A DNA stretch of 64,000 nt from Aradus depressus (taxonomy: Eukaryota > Arthropoda > Insecta > Hemiptera > Aradidae): assembly GCA_963662175.1 (NCBI GenBank), contig OY759225.1, positions 8,195,107-8,259,106 on the forward strand, in the 5' to 3' direction. The position numbers were made by a program, and so were the translations under genes. This document shows positions 1 through 10,230 of this stretch, piece by piece (the first letter of the stretch is position 1; each line of letters begins with the position of its first letter). Below the pieces are notes generated by a model. That model saw nothing but the letters and a program-made list of their open reading frames with translations, did no database searches and was not told the DNA's origin.

Positions 1-82
1 ATGGAATAAAATAATTTTGGAGACTGATCCTGGCCTTATACTTTTTTTGGAAGTTCCGAAATTCAATTTAAAAAGTGCATAA

Positions 83-223
<141 letters not shown>

Positions 224-498
224 TAAATATTGAGTTTTTTTTAAAAGTCTAAAGTCCAAAAAATGAAACATCGAAATTCAATCTTTATTTTTGGACACTG
301 ATCATTTTGGCGATGTTTGTGCTCTAACTCAAAAACGATCATAGTAATGAACTTGAAATTTGAATATATATGTAATGTGGTCATAATAGTACAGGGTAGA
401 GTGATCTGTAGACAAGTGGTCACTTAGGTTAAATAGTAACTAAGGACTTTACCTCAACTCTCCAAATTTCCTAATTTTTTTTTTTTTTTAAATTCTAG

Positions 499-628
499 AA
501 TTAAGGAAATTATCAACGGGAGTAAGGTGATAAGTACGCCTATTATCACTGCATATTTGGAGAATGATACGGATGTTGATTTTGCCAAAAGAGTCAAAAT
601 GCGAGTAGAAAAAACAACCCTTGATGAG
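499..628 (+). CDS. POLR3A: POLR3A coding exon B
   Basis: Acceptor aattctag|a after a long T-tract, donor gag|gtatga. The first base completes the Arg codon left by exon A. The reading then runs [20 protein letters not shown] and on to DE, matching the RPC1 segment after the trigger loop. It has 43 full codons and ends in phase 0. The short intron before it (276 bp) is the only one between these exons with no clear transposon. Confidence 0.92.
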
Positions 629-937
629 GTATGATCACAGTCTTAAACAATAACATTATATATTTTTTAAATTAATTAATCATACTAATATTCGGCCATT
701 GCACCCCTAACCAATCCATTGTTCTAAATTGTCTCAAATCGTTATTATTTCCCCAGCTCTAGGAAAAGTATAGGGGAAGTTATGTAATCGGTCAAAAATT
801 CGATTCGGAGTTTTCAACGGAATTTCATATTTTCCGAACTCCTGATTTCGAAAATAAAGTATAAAAATTATTTCTGAGAATTTCTGCCCTATTACACAAC
901 TTCCCATATATTTTGAACCAACATTCAAAGTACCAAC

Positions 938-1931
938 TTAATTTTGATTTGATCCATGAAAATCAACGCAACTCTTACTTTGATGAGTTGCTGCGAACCA
1001 AGTTTCCTCTTTTCTTTACCATATTTACAGACGGATCAAAGATGGACAGCGGAGTTGGGGCGGCTGTCTTTGATCCTTTCTCCAATGTAGATACATCAAT
1101 CAGGCTTGCAGATTCTGCTTCAGTCTACACAGCTGAGCTAACTGCCTTGGCGGATGCCCTTCAATACTTACAATCAGTAAGTTATTCTAGGGTTTTGATT
1201 CTTACTGATAGCTTGAGCGCCATTCAGATGCTTGGAAATGTAAGTCTCAGTTCCCGTTTGAACAATATAGTTATCTCAATCTTGGAGAGTCTGGTTCGAC
1301 TTAGATCGATAGGTAAAGTCATTAAATTTGCCTGGATCAGAGGTCACTCTGGAATAAAAAACAACGAAATTGTTGACCTTCTTGCCAAGGGTGCTACACG
1401 GTCTTATGATCAGGGTCGTTTCGTTCCATACAACGATGTACACTGTCATTTTAAGCAAAAATTGCGATTTGATTGGCAGAAAAATTATGAAAGTAGTAAG
1501 GTTGGCCTGTTTTATAGATGTCACAATCCTGGAGTTAGCCATATTCCCTGGTATAGAAACGTTTCTGCCCCCAGAAATTGGATACGAGTTATGTGCAGAC
1601 TAAGGACGAACCATGCGGTGTCAGGGGCTTACCTACATAAGATCGGTAGACGGTTTGATGAGTGTGTGAGCAGAGAGACGATCCGCAACACATCATCATG
1701 TCCTGTATGAAGTATGCAGCTGAAAGATGGCACTGTATGCGAACTATAAGCTCTCTTCTGGGAAAACCCTCTCCCACTTATTTAGATATCCTGACAAATC
1801 CCTCGGTCACATTTGAAGCTATTGGCACCTATATTAGCTGTATTGGAATTAGTGTTTGAGTAATATTGAATAAAGACTAATACTACTATTATAGAACGAT
1901 GGCTAATGGCGTCAAGCTAAAGCCTTTAATA

Positions 1932-1960
<29 letters not shown>
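938..1960 (+). mobile_element. 5'-truncated LINE (RNase H + 3' tail) in POLR3A intron
   Basis: A non-LTR retrotransposon 3' end, flanked by the 11-bp target duplication AAAGTACCAAC (927-937 and about 1960-1970) and ending in a poly(A) run (about 1933-1960). The reading frame up to 1710 encodes a retrotransposon RNase H with visible catalytic residues: D in FTDGSK, E in YTAELTAL, D in LILTDSLSA and D in NEIVDLLAKG. Behind it lies a zinc-knuckle-like tail (CVCEQ...DDPQHIIMSC), but this is read in another frame from about position 1660, so the copy carries a 1-base frameshift and is dead. The tail includes an AATAAA-like sequence near 1868. The architecture (RT lost, RNase H, poly(A)) fits the I/Jockey group. 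Confidence 0.85.
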
Positions 1961-1965
<5 letters not shown>

Positions 1966-2180
1966 CCAACCAATGGAGATTAGAATATCAGTAGATTAAA
2001 TATTAAATTCAGAAAATACTTAATCATGAAGTTAATAAGATACTCTTCATGGGAGAATTATTTTATTTATTATTGTTATTAGTATTTTTTATCTTTTTTA
2101 ATTTATGCTTTCTTTTTATTCATTTACCAACATGTATTTTATACATATTTTATTTATTTATTTATTTTTGTACATATTCA

Positions 2181-2505
2181 GGTTTAGGTTTTGTGACTCC
2201 TGCCCGAGCTTTAACTACGAGGTCATATCGCCTACTACCAGAGCGCTCTTTCGTCACTCTGGTGACATTATCTCGACTCTACTGTGCAAGTGAAATTTTG
2301 CCTACCCTAAATTTTTATTCACCTAGGGCGGGGGTCTTTAACGAGTACCTGAAATTGTACAGGCTCGGGACCATCGCTTAAAGTCCCATCCGAAGGAAGT
2401 CGTGGTTAAGTTTATTTTACCTCCCAGATAAAATAAACTAAGAGCCTCGGTCGGGTTTCGAACCCACGCTCTTTAGCTCAGAAGCCAAGCACGCATACCA
2501 CTATT
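2181..2505 (-). mobile_element. SINE-A copy (minus), nearly full
   Basis: Reverse copy of the tRNA-headed SINE. The tail side (ggtttaggtttt, TTAGG-like) is at the left, and the B box (rc of ggtttcgaaccc) lies near 2455. The last bases of the tRNA head are lost at the right. It sits in the second visible POLR3A intron. Confidence 0.85.
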
Positions 2506-2630
2506 TATTTTAAATATTTTCTATTACATATCATTTTATCATTCGTCCTTATCGTCAAACCGTCTACATAATATGGATCTAAGAAAAAAATAATTAAAAT
2601 AAAATAGGTGCTTCATATAATATTTTTAAA

Positions 2631-2848
2631 AAACCTTGAGTACGCTGTCCTTCGGGTTGAACGTTAAGCGATGGTCCCCAGCATGTACGTTGTCAGGTAC
2701 TCATTAATGACCGCTATCCTAGGTGAATAATAATTTAGGGTAGGCAAAATTTAAGACTCCCATTGTAGAGTCGGGCTCATATCCACAAGAGTGACTCTGG
2801 TAGTAGGCGATATGACCTTGTAGTTAAAGCCCGGGCATGAGTCTTAAT
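2631..2848 (+). mobile_element. SINE-A copy (plus), 5'-truncated
   Basis: Body and 3' part of the SINE only, from the cttgagtacgctgtccttcgg segment to gcccgggcatgagt. The tRNA head is missing. It lies opposite in direction to the copy at 2181, so the two could pair in the pre-mRNA of the POLR3A intron. Confidence 0.85.
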
Positions 2849-2886
2849 AACTAACTGTAATATTTAAAACATTTGTATTGTTTAAG

Positions 2887-3005
2887 TTGATTGAATTCAT
2901 CGAAGAAGTTTACCAGCCATATGACAGTTTTATATTGATAAAATTGGATTTGGAGAGAATTCGGAAAACCAAACTGGAAGTGAGTGCAGAAAGTATCAGA
3001 CACAG
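2887..3005 (+). CDS. POLR3A: POLR3A coding exon C
   Basis: Acceptor tttaag|ttg, donor acag|gtaaat. Phase 0 at entry; 39 codons plus 2 bases. It reads [20 protein letters not shown] and on to SAESIRH, matching the RPC1 stretch between the trigger loop and the C-terminal conserved block. The last two bases (ag) join exon D to make Ser. Confidence 0.92.
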
Positions 3006-3759
3006 GTAAATAATTGTATTTAATAAAATAAGCAAAATAATACAGCTGTATTATACTTTGTATAAATAAGTGTGGACAACTATGGGTGAAAGTTAGTTTT
3101 ACTTCATCGGCTGTATCAGACGATCAAGACACTTCCGGAAAAGTTATCAACAATTAGTATATTAATTTTAATTAAATTCAAAAAAACATATCATCTGTAT
3201 TTATTATATAATTTATTTATCTACTGATTTTCTGTGGACAAGCCCATCGACAATGCTTTATTCTCTTCTGCACAGACATTGAAAATTACCCTTAACACAA
3301 AAGCTAATAGCTGGTTGTTGCGTTATGACAACAGTTGCGACCAACTTTAATAAGACAAAAAAAAAAAAATGTATCTTCTGTATAATGTTATTATTTGGAT
3401 ACTTATATTTTCAAGTATTTATATATTCATTTTTTTTATTTATTTGTTAGTAGTATTGTTAATTCTAATCCATGTCAGACGCGTTATAGTTAATATCGGT
3501 TTAAGTATCTAAATTATAAGCTATCTTAATGTATACATTCTTATGACATATCCTATTATCATGTTATGGTTTAACGGAAATAAATATTATTAAAAATAAA
3601 ATAAAATAGCTTTATTGACATTATTTTAGAACAAAAGCCTCTCCTTTTGGAGGTTTTGAGTCTACTTCTCTTCCAACAGAAGAAATCAGAAAATAAATTA
3701 ACGAATGTTCCTAAATTAAATTAAATTATTTCTTAAGTATAACTGTTCCTTCTTGAATA

Positions 3760-4030
3760 GTATTGTAACACATTTGTTCCATGTTTCTCTGTTGCTAGCC
3801 ACTGTGCTCCATCCATCCCCTATTCTCTCCACTATCTCGTCCCTCCACCGCAGTGCTGGTCTTCCTTTTCCTCTTCTTCTGTCTCTGGGAATTCACTCCG
3901 TGCAGACTTTAGCCCATCGTCGAGGATCCATCCTTGTCCCATGCCCTGCCCATCTCCACTTCTTCAAGTGTGCTATCTTCTGGAGGCTTCTTAGCCTCAC
4001 CTTCCGTAGAATCTCGCTGTTTAAATATTA
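3760..4030 (-). mobile_element. LINE 3'-end fragment (RT C-terminus, minus)
   Basis: Read on the minus strand, this piece gives the basic C-terminal region usual behind the reverse transcriptase of arthropod LINEs: a WGH/RM-like stretch, then a block rich in Arg and Lys, then a W-rich end. Several stops break it. A short (att)n run lies at its right edge. The open plus-strand frame across it (3753-4052) is a shadow. Confidence 0.5.
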
Positions 4031-4255
4031 TTATTATTATTATCAAATGTAGGTGAGGTTATGGGAGGTTTTGAGATAGCCGGTATAAAAACCTAAAGAC
4101 CTCGGATGTGTTCAAACACAGTATTTTGAAGGTTTAGTCAAACCTATGCTACTTTATTACTTAAAATGAACTATAGTTATCTAATATTTTATTATTTTAT
4201 TGAAACTGTTTTTATGAAAGTTAAACTAATAATTTTTACATTCTTTTTGTCCTAG

Positions 4256-4406
4256 TATCTGCACTTCGAGTGCTGTGAAGCCGAAGAACGTGCAGGTGCT
4301 GGTTCACACTTCTGCACTCATCACAGTCATTCCTGATCCTGGCAAAGAAACCATCGACTTCGTGATGCGATCTTTGAAGATTGCACTACTCAAGATAGTT
4401 ATCAAG
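4256..4406 (+). CDS. POLR3A: POLR3A coding exon D
   Basis: Acceptor tttttgtcctag|t, donor aag|gtaatt. The first base completes Ser, then ICTSSAVKPKNVQVLVHTSA and so on to LLKIVIK. It has 50 full codons and ends in phase 0. The match to RPC1 is good at the start and end and loose in the middle, as expected for this less conserved segment. Its last 22 bases and the following intron start are duplicated near 8254. Confidence 0.9.
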
Positions 4407-4712
4407 GTAATTTGTCCATTCAACAAACCATTTATTATTATTAAAAGGAAGTTTCATTATAAAATTAAATTGAAACATACCATAAGCTTAATTTTTAACC
4501 CCCAACGCGAAAAGAAGGGTATTATAAGTTTGAAGCCTTTGTCTGTGTGTGTGTCTGTGTGTGTGGCATCGTAGCTCCAAGACGGCTTATCCGAATTCAA
4601 AACGGTTTTTTCGTTTCGAAAGGTTGTATTTGCGAGATGGTTCTTGGCCTGTGTAGGTATCTCGGCCTCTATTACAGCTAGAGACTTGGAGTTTGAGCTC
4701 AAATGTTTATAA
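4385..4712 (+). repeat. Source copy of an exon-tail + intron duplication
   Basis: This stretch starts 22 bases before the end of exon D, crosses its splice donor and runs into an interspersed repeat (from the aacccccaacgcg segment to ctcaaatgtttataaggc). The same sequence recurs at 8254-8625. The repeat part resembles a short element common in insect genomes (…gtctgtggcatcgtagctcc…). Confidence 0.8.
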
Positions 4713-4954
4713 GGCAGCCCCTCCACCCCAAGCCTCCCCCTAGCCCTTCATCCCCCCCCCCCCCCCCCCGAAAAAAGCTCTCCACCAAGGTTACAGTAAA
4801 AAAAAGAATGAACAAAAATTTTTTTTTTTATTGTGTCGGTAAAAAAAAAACATTTTATGCAAAGATATTGTGAAATACTTAATAAAAATGAAGAAAAACC
4901 TTTTTTTTTTTAAATATCTATTTCACAAAATATATATTTATAATATAAGGATTC

Positions 4955-4993
4955 ACTACCTGAAGATGTCGAATTGCCGAAACTAGTTGTGGT
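4955..4993 (+). ncRNA. Hammerhead-ribozyme-like motif 1
   Basis: Core CUGAAGA at 4960-4966 and GAAA at 4979-4982. Helix I can pair ACTAC (4955-4959) with GTGGT (4989-4993). Helix III is the palindrome ACTAGT, with U at position 17 before the predicted cut. Helix II (4968-4978) is the weakest part. One extra base (T, 4967) lies between A9 and helix II, as in the other copies here. It is probably part of a Penelope-like element terminal repeat. Function is not shown. Confidence 0.55.
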
Positions 4994-5056
4994 AAAAATA
5001 AAATATGTTGGACTGATACATCCGTATTATTTATTTTACTGAGTATTTGTTAAGTC

Positions 5057-5083
5057 GTGGCTGAAGATGGTAGCAATACCTAA
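5057..5083 (+). ncRNA. Hammerhead-like motif 2 (decayed)
   Basis: Second motif about 100 bp downstream on the same strand. Core CTGAAGA at 5061-5067, helix II GGTA-GCAA-TACC with a GNRA loop, but GAAA has become TAAA and the palindrome AGTACT has become ATTACT. The 3' flank (ttttgtgaaatagac) recurs at the other copies. Likely inactive. Confidence 0.45.
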
Positions 5084-5328
5084 ATTACTCCCTTATATTT
5101 TGTGAAATAGACTATATTAAAAAAAAAAAAAAAAACATTTTTCTTTATTTTTCAATATTAATGTTTAACTGAATTAAATACAAAAGAATACTGTATGGTC
5201 TTCTTGAATCCTGTCCTTCAGCAGTATCCACATTCACATCTCCAAACCAACCTTGGGTTCTACTACGACGAAGATTACCCTGGAACACCCATACAAGATT
5301 GATATGACAACCATAACCTCATAAGGAC

Positions 5329-5487
5329 AAGTATTTTACTCGTGAAAACCCCCTACCCTGGGTTATAAACCTGAATAGACAAAATTTAGAACTCCCATAG
5401 TAGAGTTGGGCTCATGTCCATCAGAGCGAGGAGATAAAACTCTGGTAGTAGGCGATATGACCATGTAGTTAAAGCCCGGGCATGAGT
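5329..5487 (+). mobile_element. SINE-A fragment (plus)
   Basis: The 3' half of the SINE, ending in gcccgggcatgagt. It is diverged, and the tRNA head is absent. It lies in the POLR3A intron between exons D and E. Confidence 0.75.
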
Positions 5488-5726
5488 TACAGTAACTAAC
5501 CTGTCGATTTTCAGATCCCCAACTGCCGAAGTAATGGATGTAACGGCATGAAATTTTATGTATGGATTCAGAATCCAATGAGCAATACATCTGTTGATTT
5601 TCTGATATTTCTTGGTGGAGAAGTACATCATGATTCACAAACGACTTTCTTCTTTCGTTATGAATTTCCGCATAGTAACCCTCCCTCCTAACGTTTCTCT
5701 TTAAAGTTTGTGTTGTTTGTCGGTAG

Positions 5727-5911
5727 GGCGTGCCGAATGTGAACCGAGCGGTGATCCACAGCGAAGACGAGGAAGGAGTGACCCGTTACAAGCTCTTGGT
5801 GGAGGGTGACAACCTCCTGGGAGTGATGGGCACCATCGGAGTGAAGGGTACCAAGTGCAGATCTAACAACACTTTCCAGATGTACACCGCACTTGGCATC
5901 GAGGCTGCCAG
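5727..5911 (+). CDS. POLR3A: POLR3A coding exon E
   Basis: Acceptor tttgtcggtag|ggc, donor ccag|gtaatt. Phase 0 entry, 61 codons plus 2 bases. It encodes [17 protein letters not shown], then [10 protein letters not shown], then GVKGT...[17 protein letters not shown]. The VPEV.RAVIH-like, LLVEGDNL and LGIEAAR motifs are diagnostic of the RPC1 C-terminal core. Its splice donor lies within a 15-bp sequence that a LINE insertion has duplicated at 6612-6626. Confidence 0.94.
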
Positions 5912-5918
5912 GTAATTA

Positions 5919-6611
5919 TATATATATATATATATGTGGTGGGCTAGTGTTTTACACCTAGGGACCTAAGCATCCAGTGCTCTTATCCCTTCCCTGGAAG
6001 CGCTGGGCTTCCCCCTTATTATATTACCTGTATGTTTATACTACCTGAACCAAGCCCTTCATGAAGTGCTCTGTCTCCCAGTTTCCTGGGCTCTCATAGT
6101 CTAGGCTTCTAAAGTCCTCCTCTGCGATTATATCTCCACCAAAGATGCGGAATCTCATTCGCGCATATCCCGAGCAGCTGCCCAGGAAGTGTTCCGCCGT
6201 TTCGTCTTCTTCCCCACATCTATCGCAGGTAGGACTGTCCTCGACTCCCACAGTGTGTAGGTGTCTATTGAACGGACCGTGTCCTGTGAGAACTCCAGTC
6301 AGTTGCCTAAGCTCGTCCCTTTTGAGGTTCAGGATCCCCTCTTTCAGAACTCTGGGACTCCCTTCCCAGGAACATCATCGACTGCCTGCATGTGGTCTTT
6401 TCTCTCCATGTACGCTCCAAAATGTTCGGTATGTCTCCCGGCTTACTTGAACCTTCCTTGGCTAGTCGGTCTGCCTCTTCGTTTCCCTGGATCCCCGAGT
6501 GTCCAGGAACCCAGTAGAGTCCAATCTTCTTGCACTGCTCGGATGTTTAACTGATTTGCGCACTCCCTTACCAGCTTTGATCTGATTTCTGCGCTGGCAA
6601 ATGCTTGGAGT
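5919..6611 (-). mobile_element. LINE insertion (minus) that duplicated the exon E splice donor
   Basis: 5'-truncated LINE in reverse direction. Minus-strand frames give the RNase H end (AALQAFASAEIRSKLVREC) and a zinc-knuckle tail (CDRCGEEDETAEHFLGSC), so it belongs to a Jockey/R1-like group. The 15-bp repeat GCTGCCAGGTAATTA stands on both sides (5904-5918 and 6612-6626) and is the target duplication. The LINE 3' end carries a (TA)n stretch in place of poly(A). A related copy is at 41455. Confidence 0.82.
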
Positions 6612-6944
6612 GCTGCCAGGTAATTACTCTTCACCACAAATTCAACTTGGGGCAATTTGTCAAAATTTCTTACACTAATATATTTTTAGTGTCTATATTC
6701 TTCTTCCATCTATTTTTTTTTCGTTTGCACAGCCTAGCAAATGTAGACGTTTCGACAAGATTTCTTATCATTATCTAAAACCTTTTTTTTTTTTCTAAAA
6801 GGTTACAATAAATAACATAATTTTTCTGGTACGTTACATAAAATAAGCAACAAGAGACATATTTTTGTTTACGAAAAATTGGGAAGAGGAAGGGAAAACA
6901 ATTATAAATAAGGTGGAGGGAAGGACTTATTGCCTTTCCAGCTA

Positions 6945-7140
6945 TACGAAGTATAGTGGAAGTTGTGAAATCGGTCAAAGGTTTGAGTCTGTCTGTGAAC
7001 ACAATAACTCTCTATGTAACGAATATAACGACACGAAATTTTATATGTGTGTCCAGAACTACATAAGGAAATTCCATATTGATTTTCAATATCAGAATTT
7101 CAAAATCGGCCAAAGGGAATGAGATAATTAGGAGGAGGCT
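6945..7140 (+). repeat. Family X interspersed repeat
   Basis: Copy of the most abundant repeat of the window. It opens with a tacgaagtatag-like motif and ggaagttgtgaaatcgg (usually ggaagttatgtaatcgg), passes a tgtctgtgaacacgataact segment and a 'tatcgacacgaaatttta' segment, and goes on to a block like gccaaatcggccaaaggg. I know no coding function. It might be a non-autonomous DNA element or a dispersed satellite. Confidence 0.6.
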
Positions 7141-7451
7141 AGATATTTCATATTTAAATTAACAACCTCATAAGGATAAGGACGATATCTATTGATTTTT
7201 AGCTGAATCGTCCGAAAGGGACCCCCTTCGATTCGAGGAGCTGATGTATTTGTTAAAATACAGTACTCAATGAAGGGTAGGGGAATTTTTTAAGTATTTT
7301 TTTCGTGTTCAGCACACCAAAAAACATGAAGTTTATAAGTTTCATAATTTTGGCCAGAACTTTGTTCATTTTGCTCCAGTATGCGAGGGTTTACTGTAAA
7401 GTAATATTATTATATAAATAGCTTACGTTGTATATTGTATGTGATTTTTAA

Positions 7452-7491
7452 AGGGTCTGAGGATGGTTTAACAACCGAAAGCGCTCACCCT
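7452..7491 (+). ncRNA. Hammerhead-ribozyme-like motif 3 (all helices intact)
   Basis: The best hammerhead match of the window. Helix I AGGGT (7452-7456) pairs with ACCCT (7487-7491). The core is CTGAGGA (7457-7463). Helix II is GGTT-TAAC-AACC (7465-7476). GAAA is 7477-7480. Helix III is the palindrome AGCGCT, followed by C at position 17. One extra base (T 7464) lies between A9 and helix II. In Penelope-like elements such type I hammerheads with a palindromic helix III are thought to act as dimers. Self-cleavage is predicted, not shown. It lies in the POLR3A intron between exons E and F, sense to the gene. Confidence 0.65.
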
Positions 7492-7644
7492 AAATAAATA
7501 TTTTGTATGAGAAAGGACTATTTTTCTTAATAAATAAAATTGTATGATGTTTATCATAAATCAATATACCAATAACATGTTAGTTATTCATATAATTCTT
7601 TAACCCTCTTTTGATAATGCCTAATAACTGGTGATTTGTTGTAG

Positions 7645-7813
7645 ATGGACGATCGAGTCTGAGATTCAGATGGTAATGGCGAACCATGGAATGTCTATTG
7701 ACCAGCGTCATGTGATGTTAGTCTCTGAATTGATGGCATCTCGGGGGGAGGTGTGCGGGATTCAACGTTTCGGACTGGCCAAAATGCAGGAGTCCGTTCT
7801 CAACCTTGCCTCC
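7645..7813 (+). CDS. POLR3A: POLR3A coding exon F
   Basis: Acceptor tttgttgtag|a, donor tcc|gtaagt. The first base completes Arg, then the frame gives [49 protein letters not shown] and NLAS. The [18 protein letters not shown] block is one of the most conserved parts of largest subunits. It ends in phase 0. An open frame that continues past the donor to 7984 is intron read-through. Confidence 0.94.
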
Positions 7814-7984
7814 GTAAGTCCCCGTACCCATCTACCTCTGTCTCCTCTTCGAATCTACCTCCAACATCATAATATTGTCAGCCATCTACCAAAAGCACTC
7901 AAAACTCAAAAGAGAAATTGTATCTCAGTTAAAACATCTTTGAAAAAGAAACAATGTTGTCCGAAACATTTTTTACTTCCCTAG

Positions 7985-8250
7985 ATAAACAAAGTATAGG
8001 GGAAGTTATGTAATCGGTTTGAAATTCGATACTAAGTTTTTAGAGGAATTTCATCCAAAAATGAAAAAAATAAAAATGCCTGTCAGGATGTGTGTCTGTG
8101 AAGACGATAACTCCCGATAGATTGAATGTATCCAAACGAAATTTTACATGTGTATCTAGAACCCTCTAAGGAGATCACATGTTAATTTTCAGCCGAATCA
8201 GCCAAAGATAAGGGGGGGGGGTGGGGGGGTTAGGAGAGGGACCTAACATA
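7985..8250 (+). repeat. Family X interspersed repeat
   Basis: Same opening and subunit pattern as the copy at 6945, ending in a run of G (about 8211-8229). It directly abuts the exon D duplicate at 8254. Confidence 0.6.
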
Positions 8251-8253
8251 ACA

Positions 8254-8625
8254 ACTACTCAAGATAGTTATCAAGGTAATTTGTCCATTCAACAAACCAC
8301 TTATTATTATTAAAAGGAAGTTTCATTATAAAATTAAATTGAAACATACCATAAGCTTAATTTTTAACCCCCAACGCGAAAAGAAGGGTATTATAAGTTT
8401 GAAGCCTTTGTCTGTCTGTGGCATCGTAGCTCCAAGATGACTGAACCGATTTCAAAGCGTTTTTTTTTTGTTTCAAAAGCTGGTATTTGCGAGATGGTTC
8501 TTAGCCATGTTTGATGGAAATCGGGTATGCCGTTTCCAAGGTTTCAGGTTTCATCAGAGCCTGTGTAGGGATCTCGGCCTCTATTACAGCTAGAGACTTG
8601 GAGTTTGAGCTCAAATGTTTATAAG
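8254..8625 (+). repeat. Duplicate of exon D tail, splice donor and intron start
   Basis: Near-exact copy of 4385-4712. It includes the last 22 bases of exon D and an intact donor (tcaag|gtaatt, cut after 8275), then the same interspersed repeat. It holds about 45 bp (near 8510-8555) that the first copy lacks, so the first copy is the one with a deletion. It lies in the F-G intron. It is not a working exon: only 22 coding bases exist and no acceptor is evident right upstream. Confidence 0.8.
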
Positions 8626-8969
8626 GCCCCCTTTTTAAAAAAAGGTTTATTTTTTGTGTCGGGGATTTTTTTAATTTTCTATTTAATATTTTATTTGAAA
8701 TATTATCCACAAGAAATGTATACATTTTTCAACCAGAACCGATTTTCAACGTAGCAGCGTTGTCAGTAGGCACATACCACTCGTACAATGTAGTAGCTAC
8801 AGAACTACTGGCCTTTTGCGTTGAAAACCGGTTCTGGTTATTTAATTTGCTAATATCAAAATATTTATATTTTGATTTATGAATTATGTTATTCTAATAT
8901 TTAATTGTATAATATTTGATTTAAACAAAAAGGACGACTTTTGTCTGATTGTGTTTTTTGATTTGACAG

Positions 8970-9103
8970 TTTGAGAGGACGGATGACCATCTCTTCGATG
9001 CAGCCTACTACGGACAGACAGACGCCATCACTGGAGTTTCAGAATCTATCATTATGGGAATACCAATGTCTGTCGGAACTGGCCTTTTCAAACTACTTCA
9101 CAG
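8970..9103 (+). CDS. POLR3A: POLR3A coding exon G
   Basis: Acceptor gatttgacag|ttt. The frame reads [40 protein letters not shown] and KLLH, the last conserved block of RPC1. It ends with two bases of Arg (ag) directly before ATATCCTTT. No GT donor fits this position. The exon joins 11161 across a U12 AT-AC intron. Confidence 0.93.
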
Positions 9104-9198
9104 ATATCCTTTTTTTATTAGTTTTTTATACCTATAGTATAAGGTTAACTAACTAACCTATAGTAAGAAATATTGTAATCGACACTTTTATGTGGTGA

Positions 9199-9542
9199 GG
9201 GCGCCGGTAGCTCAGTGGTATGCGTGCTTGACTTCTGAGCTCAAGGTTGTGGGTTCGTAGCCCGACCGAGGCCCTTAGTTTATTTTATCTGGGAGGTATA
9301 ATAAACTTAAGCACGCCGTCCTTCGGATGGGACGTTAAGCGATGGTCCCGAGCCTGTACGATGTCAGGTACTCGTTAAAGACCCCTACCCTAGGCGAATA
9401 AAAATTTAGGGTAGGCAAAATTTAGGACTCCCACAGTAGAGTCGGGCTCATGTCCACCAGAAGAGTGACGATAGAGCGCTCTGTTAGTAGGCGATATGAC
9501 CTCGTAGTTAAAGCCCGGGCATGAGTCATAAAACCTAACCTA
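9199..9542 (+). mobile_element. SINE-A, full-length copy (plus)
   Basis: The head is tRNA-like with Pol III A box (TAGCTCAGTGG, from 9208) and B box (GGTTCGTAGCC, near 9253). The body has the segments ggacgttaagcgatggtcc, aaatttagggtaggcaaa and gagcgctctgttagtaggcg, and the end is gggcatgagtcata AAACCTAACC. The tail is made of AACCT units, i.e. the complement of TTAGG. Confidence 0.92.
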
Positions 9543-10106
9543 TAAAGATTACAACTCCATGTGAATTTCGGGGGTTTTCAAAAGCATATTGACTGTCCTA
9601 TATGGTACTTTCCCGAGACGGAATAATATAGAGCTCCGGCGGAGTGTTTTATTATTTATTCATTAGGGCTTTTATCAATATGACTATGGACAACATTTTA
9701 CGCATGTTGGGGCTCGGGGGCCCTTTATCATTGCTATAGCGGTAGCTACGCCCCCGATATCACCACAAACTATCTTGGCTCCTTCATCTCTTCTAGGATC
9801 CTGGCTAGACGCCACGCCTGATCCTGACCCCGGATAAGTCTCTCAGTCCATAATTCAAGTAAGCACCGTTTCCTCTTGTCTCAATAATTTTTGATGCTTA
9901 TCTTTCCCGACGGGACGAACGTAAGTACCAAAGAACTCGATGTAATGGAAATGCGTTTTTTGAAGTGGCGCAGTATATAAGATGACATATATATATTTTC
10001 ATGTAAATTGGAGTAGGAGTTAATGCTAAAAAACTTTCTTCCCATGTACGCATTTACGAATCACCTTAAGAACAAAGATAAATATTACATATTTTATCGT
10101 TATATA

Positions 10107-10200
10107 GTAGAGTCCCGCTACTCCGGACTAGATGGGAGGGTCCGGACCCCGTCCGGATCACCAAAAGTCCGGATTAAACGGAATTTGCAGTAAAATGCAC
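10107..10200 (+). mobile_element. pogo/Tigger-like end fragment
   Basis: Starts tagtagagtcccgctactcc and contains paired gtccgga/tccggac motifs typical of pogo-like ends. No matching right end was found nearby. Confidence 0.4.
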
Positions 10201-10230
10201 ATGATAAATATTTTAGCAATTAGTTATTGT

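Noticed and set aside
1276..1859. Small frames around the LINE at 938
   Set aside because: Shadows or frameshifted pieces of the RNase H tail.
7814..7984. Longer exon F open frame to 7984
   Set aside because: Conserved sequence stops at the gtaagt donor; the rest has no match to RPC1, and exon G continues the protein exactly.
9199..9272. tRNA gene at the SINE-A heads (also 44827, 53841, 60471, 61914)
   Set aside because: A and B boxes are present but the same head begins over ten repeated elements, does not fold as a full cloverleaf by eye, and is always followed by the SINE body.
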